A DNA stretch of 64,000 nucleotides from Bacteroides fragilis (GCF_002849695.1 NZ_CP018937.1:496001-560000), one strand, 5' to 3'; counted from the stretch's first letter, positions 26,048 to 35,986 are shown. Program-made: numbers and translations. Notes: generated by a model from the sequence alone, not told the origin.

Positions 26048-26446
26048 TCAGTTCTTCGGCCAGCGATTGTCCAAAGCGGCGTTCCCCACGTTGATCATCT
26101 CAGCCGAGAAGGTCAGCGCAATTGTCATTGGCACTTCGTTGTTCACATCGAGGGTTTCCTTGTAATGTACGATGTAGGCGTTCTTGAATTCGATTTCCTT
26201 CATCTTCGCATCCTCCTCGATTTTCTTGTAGACAATCTTTCCCTCCACCTGCTTGAACTGGCTGTTCAGCATGGCTTCAATAGTAGCGGTGTCATCAGTG
26301 GATTCGATAACAACCCCTACGCGTCCTCCCAAAATATTCGAAGAGGGTTTTCCCTTAGAGTCGGTCGTACGACTGAATTCATACTCGGAGTGCAGCACAT
26401 CATACTCTTTTCCTGCAAATTCCAATGTTGCTCTAAATGATGCCAT
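26048..26446 (-). CDS. tssD: T6SS tube protein Hcp/TssD (left copy)
   Basis: The 132-residue Bacteroidota Hcp forms the hexameric inner tube. It begins MASFRATLEFAGKEYDVLHS. The start at 26446 is chosen over two codons upstream because it matches the family start. It differs by a residue or so from the right copy at 48739-49137 (ILGG versus IQGG), so both are probably functional and interchangeable. It is preceded by a 200-base leader and a consensus promoter at 26650-26681. It heads the hcp-vgrG-rhs-immunity operon. Confidence 0.93.
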   Translation of the reverse strand: MASFRATLEFAGKEYDVLHSEYEFSRTTDSKGKPSSNILGGRVGVVIESTDDTATIEAMLNSQFKQVEGKIVYKKIEEDAKMKEIEFKNAYIVHYKETLDVNNEVPMTIALTFSAEMINVGNAALDNRWPKN

Positions 26447-26657
26447 AATCAATGAAAATTTAAAAGTTTAACAATGGTTTTTGAATATCTCTCCTCTCTT
26501 TTTTGAATTCAGTTCTTATGGGATAAAAACAAAAAAGAGAAAACTTCAAAAATGATCTTTTGAAATTTCCTCCGGTAATCTTCTGTCTGATTCCTGTTTT
26601 ATTTCTGGGGAGAAAAAGAAGGAAAATAAAACATCATCTTTGTTATTCGCAAACATA
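26048..26657 (-). repeat. Inverted repeat arm A: hcp with its leader and promoter
   Basis: This segment, read in reverse, matches 48530-49137 along hcp and most of the roughly 200-base leader, including the -7 element TATGTTTG. The two arms point outward around the T6SS core. Some bases in the leader differ. Confidence 0.85.
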
Positions 26658-26681
26658 AAAAATAGGAATGACAAATCCAAA
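26650..26681 (-). promoter_or_regulatory. Promoter of left hcp-vgrG-rhs operon
   Basis: On the minus strand TTTG (26678-26681) is followed after 20 bases by TATGTTTG (26650-26657). This is a full match to the Bacteroidota -33/-7 pattern. The same arrangement stands before the right hcp. A leader of about 190 bases separates the expected start of transcription from the hcp ATG. Confidence 0.8.
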
Positions 26682-26919
26682 AAAAAACTGATATTTTTTT
26701 ATTTGGATTATTAATAGAAGCTCTCTGCGTTTTTTCTCATTTTGACACACAACGGAATTTTGTCCCCAACTTGCAACATATGTTAAATATACCTGTTTGA
26801 ACTTCATACGGGAAAACATTTCTTTTAATATAGCTTGCATGTTTAAATTCTTTTCTCTAAATTGCCCCAGACTTAAACAAATCTTAATCTAATAACAATG
26901 TTTTTAAATTTAATAAGTT

Positions 26920-28071
26920 ATGGCACTTGTAGATTTATTTTATCCGGACAACAAAAACCGGTTGGATCGATTGAACAATTTGGTTTATCAATGTAATGCT
27001 TATCAAGGGCTTGTTACCGATCAGAAAACAGAATACGACAATCTTGTTAAAACGGCTAACGAGCAGATCATCAAGGCTTTTGGCGACATGAAAGAATCAG
27101 AGAAAGTAAAAATAGAACTTCCTGATGGGACATTGGCCATAGAAATTGTAGGATTTATAGCTTCCTTGTTCGCAGGCGGAGTGGCTATAAAAGGGATGAA
27201 TATCGCATGGAAATCTTGGATGCTGAGCCAAGGCCGTATCGGTGAAGCCGCATTGGTGAAATTGATAGGTTATCCTACTTGGTTCAAATTTGCCCGCTTC
27301 GGGGGCATGATAGCTATTACCATTGCTTTAGATGCTATTATTACGGCTATTACAGGTGCAGTGCAGAGGGATGAATTGCGCAAAGGCATTCACGATTGCC
27401 TTGCTCCGAGAAAAAATATCTTCAAGGCTTATAAAACTAATGAAATTTTATTAGAGGCATTAAAAAGTATCATCGCTTTATTTGAATTTCTGAATCCAAC
27501 AGAAGAGGAGGCAAAAATGGTGATAGATAAAGCTGTGGCAAAGGCCCAAAAGAAAATTGAAGCCATTACAGATGAATACATTGAAAAGTTCTTAGCTGAG
27601 AAAGATACTCGTGAAGGTGCTTGGACAAAGGAAGACCATATATTGGGCAGCCTAACGATAAACAGCCTGCAGGATATCGAAGCAATGGAAGTGGCTCCTG
27701 TGGACTATTTGGATGGAAGCTTAGTAGCTGCCGAAGGCGAGAATGCCATTTACCTTATCATAGGGGGCAAACGTTGCCTTATCCCCAACATGAACACCTA
27801 TCAGGCGTTATTTGCTGGAACGGATTCCATACACCGGGTCTTGAAAGTTTTCCTTGACTCTATGCCTGAAGGCGAACCCTTGTCCGAGTCGGCCTGTTTG
27901 ATGAAGTGTGATGAAGAAATCTACTTCTACTCTGGTGCGAAGAAGCATCTCATCCGTTCTATAGGCGATTTCAATAAAGTTGGATTCAAGCATAACGATA
28001 TCCTGAACGTCACTCGCCAGCAAGCTGACAATATCGAATCCGCCGGTGAATTCATCGTGGCTGACTGGTAA
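26920..28071 (+). CDS. Candidate T6SS effector with membrane segments (variable region)
   Basis: The 383-residue protein belongs to no family I can name. It has an N-terminal helical part, then two hydrophobic segments (IVGFIASLFAGGVAIKG at about 76-92 and IAITIALDAIITAITGA at about 131-147). A charged helical stretch follows. The C-terminal third has two similar repeats of the form YLIIGGKRCLIPN and FYSGAKKHLIRS, resembling binding repeats. The gene diverges from hcp and sits in a spot that varies between GA3 loci. A pore-forming or membrane-targeted effector is an inference from the layout; the neighbour at 28113 may be its partner. Confidence 0.5.
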   Translation: MALVDLFYPDNKNRLDRLNNLVYQCNAYQGLVTDQKTEYDNLVKTANEQIIKAFGDMKESEKVKIELPDGTLAIEIVGFIASLFAGGVAIKGMNIAWKSWMLSQGRIGEAALVKLIGYPTWFKFARFGGMIAITIALDAIITAITGAVQRDELRKGIHDCLAPRKNIFKAYKTNEILLEALKSIIALFEFLNPTEEEAKMVIDKAVAKAQKKIEAITDEYIEKFLAEKDTREGAWTKEDHILGSLTINSLQDIEAMEVAPVDYLDGSLVAAEGENAIYLIIGGKRCLIPNMNTYQALFAGTDSIHRVLKVFLDSMPEGEPLSESACLMKCDEEIYFYSGAKKHLIRSIGDFNKVGFKHNDILNVTRQQADNIESAGEFIVADW

Positions 28072-28112
28072 TCGGCTTTCTTTATAATTTTTATCCTTAA
28101 AATCACGCAGAT

Positions 28113-28517
28113 ATGAAAACAGAACTTAAAAACATTGAACTCTTGGCCGACTCGCGCGACAAGGTCATCGATATGCCACAAGGTTATTTACTCTCTTGGT
28201 TTTGCACCACTCAAGCGGCTTTCCGTATTACCGTTACCTTAAAAGACGAATGTACTACTTATTTCTCGGGCAGTAAAGCGTCTACAGACATAAATCCTCC
28301 TTTGGCGCAAGGTTCCGCAGTCCAGCTTGGCAAAGAATTGCGCATGCTAATAGATATTCCCCAATCCGTGAAGATTCGGATGGAATCTAACAAGAACTTC
28401 GTTGAGGTAGACGGGAAAGAAGTAGCCCGCTGCTACACTTGGCTCATAGAAGACCAAGACGATGACGATTTCAATGACATGCATCTCAGTCTAATTGGTT
28501 GGAAAAAGAAAGGATAA
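28113..28517 (+). CDS. Hypothetical protein, possible partner of the candidate effector
   Basis: This is a 134-residue soluble protein with no signal peptide or membrane segment. It has a beta-rich look and an acidic DDDDFNDMHL segment near residues 115-124 that could bind metal. It is 41 bases downstream of the candidate effector on the same strand. It could be its immunity protein or an accessory. I recognise no family. Confidence 0.5.
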   Translation: MKTELKNIELLADSRDKVIDMPQGYLLSWFCTTQAAFRITVTLKDECTTYFSGSKASTDINPPLAQGSAVQLGKELRMLIDIPQSVKIRMESNKNFVEVDGKEVARCYTWLIEDQDDDDFNDMHLSLIGWKKKG

Positions 28518-28593
28518 TCTCTGTATTGGGAGGTATATATAAAGATGCCATAAGCTGTAAACCTCCTGCACATTTTAATTATCCATACAACAA

Positions 28594-28633
28594 AGGGCTG
28601 TTTCAAGTTTATTTGAAGACAGCCCTCTTTTTG
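28594..28633. terminator. Strong bidirectional terminator
   Basis: The stem AGGGCTGT (28594-28601) pairs with ACAGCCCT (28619-28626), continuing inward with TTCAA/TTGAA, followed by CTTTTTG. It lies between the plus-strand effector pair and the minus-strand core operon end, so it probably stops both. Confidence 0.75.
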
Positions 28634-28640
28634 ATTATGC

Positions 28641-28886
28641 CTAATTGGGCAGTTCTATACCCATTTCCAAAAGCTTTTTCCGAATATCGGTTTCCCGAAT
28701 GCATTTTTCATATATTTCTTCCAAGACCTCCTGCATGTCATCCACTTTGGTAAAATGAAGCTTATCACCTCCCTGTATTTCCAGTTGCCTGATAATACTT
28801 GGGAAAATCCCCTTCAACAATCCGATAGTGACGGCACCCTGCAATGGGTCTACTTCGATTGTAATTTTTTTCTTTTCACGAGTCAT
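28641..28886 (-). CDS. Small conserved T6SS-operon protein of unknown function
   Basis: The 81-residue protein is rich in charged residues (MTREKKKITIEVDPLQGAVT at the start) with no membrane segment. It is the last gene of the core operon, 9 bases after the 266-residue protein. Its tight spacing suggests it is part of the apparatus or its assembly, but I cannot assign a role. Confidence 0.6.
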   Translation of the reverse strand: MTREKKKITIEVDPLQGAVTIGLLKGIFPSIIRQLEIQGGDKLHFTKVDDMQEVLEEIYEKCIRETDIRKKLLEMGIELPN

Positions 28887-28895
28887 AAATCTAAT

Positions 28896-29696
28896 TTAAT
28901 TAATATTATTACGTTTCCAATACCAAGCTATCAGGAGTGAACTTGTTGCTAAAATAGCCACTCCGATTATCCACAGGTAAATATATGTCTCCCTTTGGTT
29001 CCGTTCAATTATGCCGGCCTGTTCCTTATTCAACACAACTAAACAGTTGATCTGTTCCTGCTGGATACGGAGCAATCTTTGCATTTCTTTATTGACAGCC
29101 TGTTGTTCGCTTAATGAAGCGGATATGTTTTTGAAGTTCCTATTTAGGGTATATTCATCCTTCAAGTATCCCATGCTTCTCACTTGCAATCCTTGCAACT
29201 GGATACTATCCTGATTTTCTATCATGTGTGGAAGAGGTGCTTTTTCACGGGCATAATGGTTGAAAAACAAAATACCAATAAGTATGCCGCTCAATAAAAA
29301 TGCCACCAATGCTATAGCCACACAAAGAAGATTATTTTTCTGTACATTTCTGCCATCCACTCCTTTACATCGTTTTTCTGATTGGAAAGACGGGGTATGT
29401 ACATCGGCATTTTCCTGTACGCTCTCTTGAGTGTTCATTTCCCGTTCCTGTATTTTCTTTCTTTTGGACATCTCAATGAATTCACGTTTGCTTATCTGAT
29501 ATTTGTCAGCCTGACACAGAACCAGATCGTTTTTCACCAGCCAGTCCAAAACCTCACGTACACTACGCTCGGTCACTTTGATATCCTTGACAAGCCAGGC
29601 AATCCCACTACATGTAGTCCATGTAGGAGTCTGAAGATTTTTCTGATAAAGTATCTCTAAAATCTCTTCTTGTAATGATTCTTTGGTTGATTCCAT
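28896..29696 (-). CDS. T6SS-operon protein with winged-helix-like N-terminus and two membrane segments
   Basis: The 266-residue protein has an N-terminal part resembling a winged helix (VTERSVREVLDWLVKNDLVL at about 41-60). A basic linker leads to one membrane segment near residues 130-145, then a coiled-coil-like stretch with EQQ and NCLVVLNKEQ, and a second membrane segment at about 240-260. It follows tssR by 3 bases. The mix of a DNA-binding-like fold with membrane segments is unusual. The role is unknown; anchoring the system or sensing are guesses. Confidence 0.6.
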   Translation of the reverse strand: MESTKESLQEEILEILYQKNLQTPTWTTCSGIAWLVKDIKVTERSVREVLDWLVKNDLVLCQADKYQISKREFIEMSKRKKIQEREMNTQESVQENADVHTPSFQSEKRCKGVDGRNVQKNNLLCVAIALVAFLLSGILIGILFFNHYAREKAPLPHMIENQDSIQLQGLQVRSMGYLKDEYTLNRNFKNISASLSEQQAVNKEMQRLLRIQQEQINCLVVLNKEQAGIIERNQRETYIYLWIIGVAILATSSLLIAWYWKRNNIN

Positions 29697-29699
29697 ATT

Positions 29700-32038
29700 C
29701 TAAGGTAATAAATGTTTGGGAATAAAGTAATAAGTATTTCCTGCGATTGTCACAGTTTTATAAGAACCTTGCAAATACATACCTTCCAGCGTTTTCAACT
29801 TCTCAATGGTTGCCGGATAGATAACATGGAAATTATTTTTTCTGCACTTTCTGGTTCTCAAACGCCGTGCCTTTAGCTCATGGAACAATTCTTCATTAAC
29901 TTCTATACCGGTTCCGTAATAAAAGAAATCGGCTACAACCGCATTTTTGCGCAATACTTTGCGATGAAACTCCCGGTTCTGATTCTTTCTTTGCTTTTTG
30001 TACACTTTGCGAAGTACCCGAAACTCTTTCTTCTGAATACTGCCTGAGAATTCCGGCAGAAGCCCCCGATAGTTTTGAAGCAGGTTTTCAAGTTCGGCTT
30101 CACTGAACAGGTAACCATCCTTGTATCTCTGCATTATAGAATCCGGAACAGAGAGTTTCGTGAAATAGACATCGGATATGCTATTACGGTCAATACGTTC
30201 CAACCGCATGGAGTCTGCCAGTTCCGAACGCATGAATATCTCTCTCAAATCATGGGTGGGACGGCTGCGTAATGTGCCAAGTCTGCTTTCATGGAACAAC
30301 AAAGAAGTCAATAAAGTATGATTTATTGTCTGGATCTGTGAATTAATGGAATCCAAAGCAAGCTCCAATGTCGTGTTTTGAAGCTCTCCCCGACCTTTAG
30401 GAAAGAGAATGCCTCCAAAAGAAAGACTGTTGTTCGGTACATCAAACAGATAGACATTGGCATCTTCCGTTTCCATGTTTCGAAACAGTTCGAGTTTCAC
30501 CAGTTTGTCATCCACGATATAATCGGCCGTGGAATTGGTATATTCTTTAGAGAGTTTATCAAGAATGAACTTAGCCTGTAAGATAAAATCCTGATAGGGC
30601 GTATCGTATGAACGTTTTGTCTGAACAAACAGGAAACCGCCGGATTTTCTCCCGATTTGAGCAATCAGCTTATCCTTCAAATCCAGTTTTTGCCTGCTTC
30701 CTAAAACAATAAACAAGTTCTTGTCGAATACAGCACCGCTGACATCCTCCAGAATTCTTTTCAGAGCGGCTTCAAGTCCCGCACCGTCATCATAGCGTGA
30801 TTTATATGAAATGCTGTCATTATTGATAAAATCAAGCCATTCGGAAAACTCAGAGAGCAGCGAAGAATAACGATTCCCCATAGGTGATACGCAGGTAGCG
30901 GTAAAGGCATAGTCTACCTCCGGTGAAAATTTTAATTTCATATTTTGCAATGTGTTACAAAATATATTAGCCTGTTTCTGCTCGGAATCAAAATACAGGA
31001 AATGGACATTGACCAATTTGTTTTCTTTTTCCATTCGCCTGATATCCCCGGAATGTATATTTCCGCCTTTGATATTTATAAGGTTGTTCCACTGTTTGCT
31101 CCAAACCAATAACGGGATATTTATTTCTGTGTTTTCCGATGCGGGAAAATGACAATCCCGCCTATTACCCATATAATCGAACAGCACCGGTGATTGCAGA
31201 TTGGTTTCATGAATATAAAAAGTATCCAAAGCGTGCGTAACCCCCAAGATAGAATCGGAAACATTTTCAATACCAGTTAGAAACGCCCGGTTTTGCCCGA
31301 CTTCAGCAAGTAAATCGGCAGGTATCCATCCTAAGATTTTTCTGGAAGCATCTTCCAAGGAAGGAGAATCGGAAATCAGAACGGAGCGTTTGCTTTTGTC
31401 ATATTTGTAAGCATAGACTATTTGCCCGTTCAATACACCTCCATCCACCCGGTTCTTCAAGAATGGTTCGCCATAAACGCTTAAAGTATCCCCCTAAAAT
31501 ATCTGGATAAACTGAAAAGCCGGCTCAAATCCGTCATTCCAATCCGGTATTTTATTGGCCGGTTATTTTTTTTGTCCACATAGGCGTGATTGTTCATCAG
31601 GACATTGTCAACTGGTATCCAGCCGGCATAATCAACCTTGTCCGGGTCTTTGAAATGTCTTTTTTTATTTAGAAGAAAGCTATAAAATACTTTGGGCTTA
31701 CCAAGTATATCCGGCTTGACTTCTACCAATTTATAGGTCCCGTTTTTTTCTCCTATGACATAATATGGTGTTCCTATATTCTCTTTCTTCCTTTTACGCT
31801 GAAAATAAGGATCTTCATAGGCTTGGTTTCCATTTCTGTCAGAATATACAATCAAATTGCTCCGATCCTTTTTCACGGAAGGGCGTTTGTCCGTATCAGG
31901 ATGGTAGTTGAAAACATTTTTCCCGACAATTCTCGTTTTGTTCCACGCCGAAACCTGCCCATGGACAGGAATGGAACAAATGCCCCCCGTCAAAACAAAG
32001 AGCAGTATGCATATGTGGTAACGATATGACTGTTTCAT
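29700..32038 (-). CDS. tssR: T6SS membrane-complex protein TssR, with an apparent frameshift
   Basis: TssR is one of five Bacteroidota-specific T6SS membrane-complex proteins (TssN, Q, O, P, R). The start MKQSYRYHICILLF at 32038 (overlapping the tssP stop) gives a signal peptide. The first part ends early at RYFRGIL, and the remaining 586 residues continue in another frame beginning at about 31490. Adding one G to the G5 run (C5 at 31490-31494 on the plus strand) gives RYFRGDTLSVYGEPF and one frame of about 779 residues. The join is so smooth that the gene is either broken by one base or miscalled. The protein is expected in the periplasm or outer membrane. Confidence 0.8.
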
Positions 32039-32976
32039 TTTTCTGTATAACTTTGAGTTACTTGTATCGTAGAAATACACGAAATCCTGTCGATATGGAC
32101 TTCATCGATTTGGATATGTTTCTTACTGTTGCTTTCCAAAAAATGGAGTCCCTGACAATATCCGGTAAAATCGTTGTATTTTTCACCATTGACCACCACT
32201 GCTACACGATCAGCGGGAATACAAAAATATTTATTCCGGATATAGTTGACATGTTCATAATAAACACCATGCTGGGACACTTTGGCATTTGCAATGGCCT
32301 GCAAGTGTTTCCGGATATCATCCTGCACAAGCGTGATAGAATCGACAGTAACCGTTTCTTCCGCTTTCTCAAAGCGGGGCAGGATAGTAATATGGTGTTT
32401 TATCGGGTATTTTGTTGTATTGGTCTGTAATGTAACCGTATATTCTCCCGGTGTTTCATAGGTGTAAACGACCTGCTGGTCGTACGCATCCACCGTGCCG
32501 CTTTCGCCAAACTCCCATAACCATGTATCCATCCCATATCCTTCCGCTGCAAATACCAGTTCCTCACCCTGATATCCCTCGGATGTGCCGTATATGCGCG
32601 GAACAGAATCGATGGCCGCCCGATCAGTTCCGGAAATAACTTTAATGTATTTGTTTACGGAATAATTGTTATCAATAGCCAAAGTGACCAGATATTTCCC
32701 GGGCTGTCGGTACGTATACTTTATATCCCGCCTGCCTGAGAGAACATCTCCATTACCCATTTGCCAGACCAGATTCCTTCCTTTGACTGCCATCGTATCG
32801 TTTACCATGAATTCCAACTGTTCGTTCACCTCATAATGATAGTTGTCGTTAGTGTCGAACACATAGAAGTCAATATTGCCAAGCTTGGATTTTGATGGCA
32901 GGAACAATGCTATGACAATAGCGCCTATGGCCAATATACCCAGTGCAATGACCGTAATTTTTCTTTTATCATCCAT
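32035..32976 (-). CDS. tssP: T6SS membrane-complex protein TssP (PKD-domain protein)
   Basis: The 313-residue protein has one N-terminal membrane anchor (VIALGILAIGAIVIALFL) and a periplasmic part with two PKD-like beta-sandwich domains. Signs are YTYRQPGKYLVTLAI at about 87-101 and YTYETPGEYTVTLQT at about 171-185, each preceded by W-x-x-G/F-G-D/E segments. It is placed between tssO and tssR. I assign the name from the known order N-Q-O-P-R of the Bacteroides membrane complex, not from a database match. Confidence 0.72.
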   Translation of the reverse strand: MDDKRKITVIALGILAIGAIVIALFLPSKSKLGNIDFYVFDTNDNYHYEVNEQLEFMVNDTMAVKGRNLVWQMGNGDVLSGRRDIKYTYRQPGKYLVTLAIDNNYSVNKYIKVISGTDRAAIDSVPRIYGTSEGYQGEELVFAAEGYGMDTWLWEFGESGTVDAYDQQVVYTYETPGEYTVTLQTNTTKYPIKHHITILPRFEKAEETVTVDSITLVQDDIRKHLQAIANAKVSQHGVYYEHVNYIRNKYFCIPADRVAVVVNGEKYNDFTGYCQGLHFLESNSKKHIQIDEVHIDRISCISTIQVTQSYTEK

Positions 32977-32981
32977 ATTGG

Positions 32982-33428
32982 TTATATATTAGCTTTACAT
33001 TCTTCCAGATCTTTCTCTATAAGTTCGTTATTGCGTATCAGACTATTAAGTTCCTCCCTGATGTCGAATTGGATTTTTAAGGTTTTTGAAGCCAAGATTC
33101 CGAACAAGAATTTCGAACTCATACTATTTTGGGTGTAAATATCACGCAAATGGGATATCTCACCTTTGATTTCATCCATACGCTGTACCTGATGAACATT
33201 AAAGTCCAACGAGTCTATCTGGTTCCATATAACCTTAGACCGTTTCCCATACTCCTTTTGTTTCTCGAATACCATTTCCGAATGATTGATATCCTTGATC
33301 AGATCGGAACTTTCTTTCATGGGCACATCAAAAACATATTTGCCCAGAATAATAAAAATAAGCAGAACGGAGAATCCCAGCAATAAGACAAAGCGGACGT
33401 TTCCCCAAATATTTTCATCTTTCGTCAT
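32982..33428 (-). CDS. tssO: T6SS inner-membrane protein TssO
   Basis: The roughly 148-residue protein has one membrane segment near residues 14-31 (VLLLGFSVLLIFIILGKYVF) followed by a charged coiled-coil region that ends in ELIEKDLEECKANI. The start at 33428 overlaps the tssQ stop (ATGA), and a longer reading from 33476 would extend into tssQ. Membership in the Bacteroidota T6SS membrane complex is inferred from position and topology. The names TssO and TssQ for this pair follow the published gene order and could be swapped. Confidence 0.65.
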   Translation of the reverse strand: MTKDENIWGNVRFVLLLGFSVLLIFIILGKYVFDVPMKESSDLIKDINHSEMVFEKQKEYGKRSKVIWNQIDSLDFNVHQVQRMDEIKGEISHLRDIYTQNSMSSKFLFGILASKTLKIQFDIREELNSLIRNNELIEKDLEECKANI

Positions 33429-33925
33429 GGCTTGTTCAATTTGTTTTTTGTTAATTCCTGATATTTTTGCCGGCATTTTTCCAGTTGTTCGACATTGGAT
33501 TCCCGCTTTTTACTTTCCCGGTCGAGATTATCCATTGTAGACTGGATTGTTTTTATCTGTTCAAGCATAATCCGGTATATCTCGTGATTCTGCATGTTCT
33601 GCGGGGAACTTGCGATCTCATTTTCCATAAGCAACCGTTTTTTGGTAATCAAGTTCTGCATGTGCTTATGTTCGCTCGCATTCCTCCGCTTGACCTTCAA
33701 ACTGTTCAAATCACGAAACAACCCTTCTATTTGGAAATTGAATTCGGCCTGTTTCTTGAACAATTCGTCATACTCCGTTTTTTTGCTTTCGAGCAGCGCA
33801 ATACCTTTTTGAGCCGTGATTATCGAAATGCTTCCACATAATGTGACTATAACCAATGTGGCGACAAATATGATAAGAAAGGCCCATTTAGCCTGTTGGC
33901 GCTCATCCATGTTTGAAGCTTCCAT
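33425..33925 (-). CDS. tssQ: T6SS inner-membrane protein TssQ
   Basis: The 166-residue protein has one N-terminal membrane segment (AFLIIFVATLVIVTLCGSI, about 15-33) and a long coiled-coil-forming remainder rich in K, E and Q. It is 26 bases after tssK. The architecture is similar to that of the next gene, tssO; the two could be diverged paralogues. It would sit in the inner membrane with its coil in the periplasm. Confidence 0.62.
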   Translation of the reverse strand: MEASNMDERQQAKWAFLIIFVATLVIVTLCGSISIITAQKGIALLESKKTEYDELFKKQAEFNFQIEGLFRDLNSLKVKRRNASEHKHMQNLITKKRLLMENEIASSPQNMQNHEIYRIMLEQIKTIQSTMDNLDRESKKRESNVEQLEKCRQKYQELTKNKLNKP

Positions 33926-33951
33926 ATCTTAAGATTTAGTTAACATTAGCA

Positions 33952-35109
33952 TTACATGAAAGACCATTTCTTTTTCTTCTCTTCAGGAAGAGGAGAAGAA
34001 CTTTCCTCGCTCACTACAATGTTTTCGCGAACCAGTCCAATGTATTCCAATTCTCCCATTTTGTGGAACATCGTTCCTAAAAGTGTCATGAATCCTCCCA
34101 ACACGCGCAACGACGCCCCTATGTCTACGTGGTTATAAGTAATGCCAACAACACTGTCTATGCTGTGCATAAAATCCGACGGTGTGATGTTGGTCCACTC
34201 ATAGTAATATTGCAGCAATTCTTCGCGTATCGTTTCCGGAAGTGTTTGCAATGCGGAAATAAGCCCGTTGGCCAGTTCATTGACAGTTTGTACAAGAAAA
34301 ATCGGAGACTGCTCTTTGGCAATCTGCTCGATAAAGAAAATATGTCTGTCATAAAAACCGGTGAAGGCTTCACATAAAATAAACGTATTGTTGGCTAAAA
34401 CATCCCTGCGCTTATCAGACAAATTTCGGCTATAAATCAACCGTATGTCTTCTTTTATGGCATGAAGCGTATGCGTCAGCTGACTGATAAATACCTTTAC
34501 TCCGTCATGGTGAGCGGCTTTCTGCAAGGGAGGGATATATTGACGGTCAATGGAGAATGTATTTCCATGTGTTTTTATTTCTCCTATCACTAAAAAATTT
34601 TTATTGTAGAAAGTCTTGTTTACCTGAACTTTAGGAAGAAGATGCAAGTCTATATGCGGCAAGACATACGGGTGATGCAACGGAACTTCCTCGGGATCCG
34701 GCTCTCCGACAGGAATCAGCTTGTTCGGGTTTACAGCGACCAAAATAAGATAAGAATTATCATCCATAGGCAGAGGATTCTTATCGGTCAATGTGGCCGT
34801 CGGCACATAATCTCCATATAGACCCTCATAAAAGAGAACGGGTAAACCGCTCCGGGTTATTGCATTGCACATTTTTAGTCTGACGGACAATGTGTCAAGC
34901 GATTCTCCGTTAATGGCAAACTCTACATTTTCGTTTGAATTATCAAACGATTTTCCCAATCCATAATTGTAGTCTGTCAACCTCTCTTCCGTACTTCTAT
35001 AAAGTGATTCCATTACACTATGGTAGTTCCCGAAGAAATGGTTTGCGGTCAACTTTAAGCCGTTGACCCAATTAATCGGCAAATGTTCCATTTTCATACC
35101 TTTATTCAT
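33952..35109 (-). CDS. tssK: T6SS baseplate protein TssK
   Basis: The 385-residue cytoplasmic baseplate subunit links the sheath-tube assembly to the membrane complex. The start has HLPINWVNGLKLTANHFFGN, the TssK-type N-terminus (compare V-x-W-x-x-G-x-x-L-x-x-x-H-F). Start 35109 overlaps the tssN stop by a few bases; MKMEHLP at 35097 is an alternative. No membrane segments are seen. The gene is embedded in the core operon. Confidence 0.85.
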   Translation of the reverse strand: MNKGMKMEHLPINWVNGLKLTANHFFGNYHSVMESLYRSTEERLTDYNYGLGKSFDNSNENVEFAINGESLDTLSVRLKMCNAITRSGLPVLFYEGLYGDYVPTATLTDKNPLPMDDNSYLILVAVNPNKLIPVGEPDPEEVPLHHPYVLPHIDLHLLPKVQVNKTFYNKNFLVIGEIKTHGNTFSIDRQYIPPLQKAAHHDGVKVFISQLTHTLHAIKEDIRLIYSRNLSDKRRDVLANNTFILCEAFTGFYDRHIFFIEQIAKEQSPIFLVQTVNELANGLISALQTLPETIREELLQYYYEWTNITPSDFMHSIDSVVGITYNHVDIGASLRVLGGFMTLLGTMFHKMGELEYIGLVRENIVVSEESSSPLPEEKKKKWSFM

Positions 35110-35986
35110 TTGTTGCAGTAGTGGCTGCTGTTACTCTTCGAATATATATAGGATAGTTGTTTTTTATACCATTCTGCTCACTGGTTTTTTCAGGATCCAG
35201 AATGCGTATCCACAAAGGGTAACTGAACCATTTCGTGGTATAAAACATCCATCCGATTTTATAGCCGTCTTTCTCCGTCTCGATTTTATTTTGGGGGAAA
35301 CGTCTGTTTTGGTCCTCGATGAACCAATTGAACCAGTTCCCTAACGAGATGCCATCGGGCAACCTGACTACCAGCGAAGCGTAGAACTTGTCACCGATCT
35401 TCCGATTGATTTTAACCTTTACCGATTTGGATTCAAAGCTGTCGATATTGTCCCAATAGTTACGGTCGAACGTACCGAAAGCCAGTTCCCATGGAGTATA
35501 AATCGGAGGTGGAATCAACAGGAACAGTTTTCTACCTAACATTATCATGTAAGGAACCATAATCCAGACCACATTCAAGGCACACCAGAAAGCATAGGGC
35601 AAACGGCTTAACCACTCAAACACCAGATAATATATCCAACCGCCCAGCATTCCGGAAATTGACAGCAACAAGACAATCCCTCCGGCTGACTCTCCCAGTC
35701 CGATGGCTTTGAATAAGTCCGAACTTGTGAATCTCCAAAAAAGAAAGCCCAAGCAGATATAACATAAAACCGTGAGACTAAGCCCACCCCAAACAAATTC
35801 GTTCCGGAGAAATCCCAAAAGGCTGGGCAAAGCGATAATTAAAGCCGCAATAAGTATGAAAATAATGGCTTTTTTCATACTGAGTTTCCGTTTGAGACTT
35901 TTCATTCCGTTCAGAATGAAAAGCATGACCACCATAAGCAAGGGGGCCAACAAATATTTGATAAAGAAAGATAGTAATATTTCCAT
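35102..35986 (-). CDS. tssN: T6SS membrane protein TssN
   Basis: The 294-residue protein has about five or six hydrophobic segments in its first two thirds and a cytoplasmic C-terminal domain (after about residue 180, WELAFGTFDRNYWDN). TssN connects the Bacteroidota membrane complex to the baseplate. It is found between tssG and tssK, 19 bases after tssG, and the topology agrees with the family. Confidence 0.8.
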   Translation of the reverse strand: MEILLSFFIKYLLAPLLMVVMLFILNGMKSLKRKLSMKKAIIFILIAALIIALPSLLGFLRNEFVWGGLSLTVLCYICLGFLFWRFTSSDLFKAIGLGESAGGIVLLLSISGMLGGWIYYLVFEWLSRLPYAFWCALNVVWIMVPYMIMLGRKLFLLIPPPIYTPWELAFGTFDRNYWDNIDSFESKSVKVKINRKIGDKFYASLVVRLPDGISLGNWFNWFIEDQNRRFPQNKIETEKDGYKIGWMFYTTKWFSYPLWIRILDPEKTSEQNGIKNNYPIYIRRVTAATTATNE

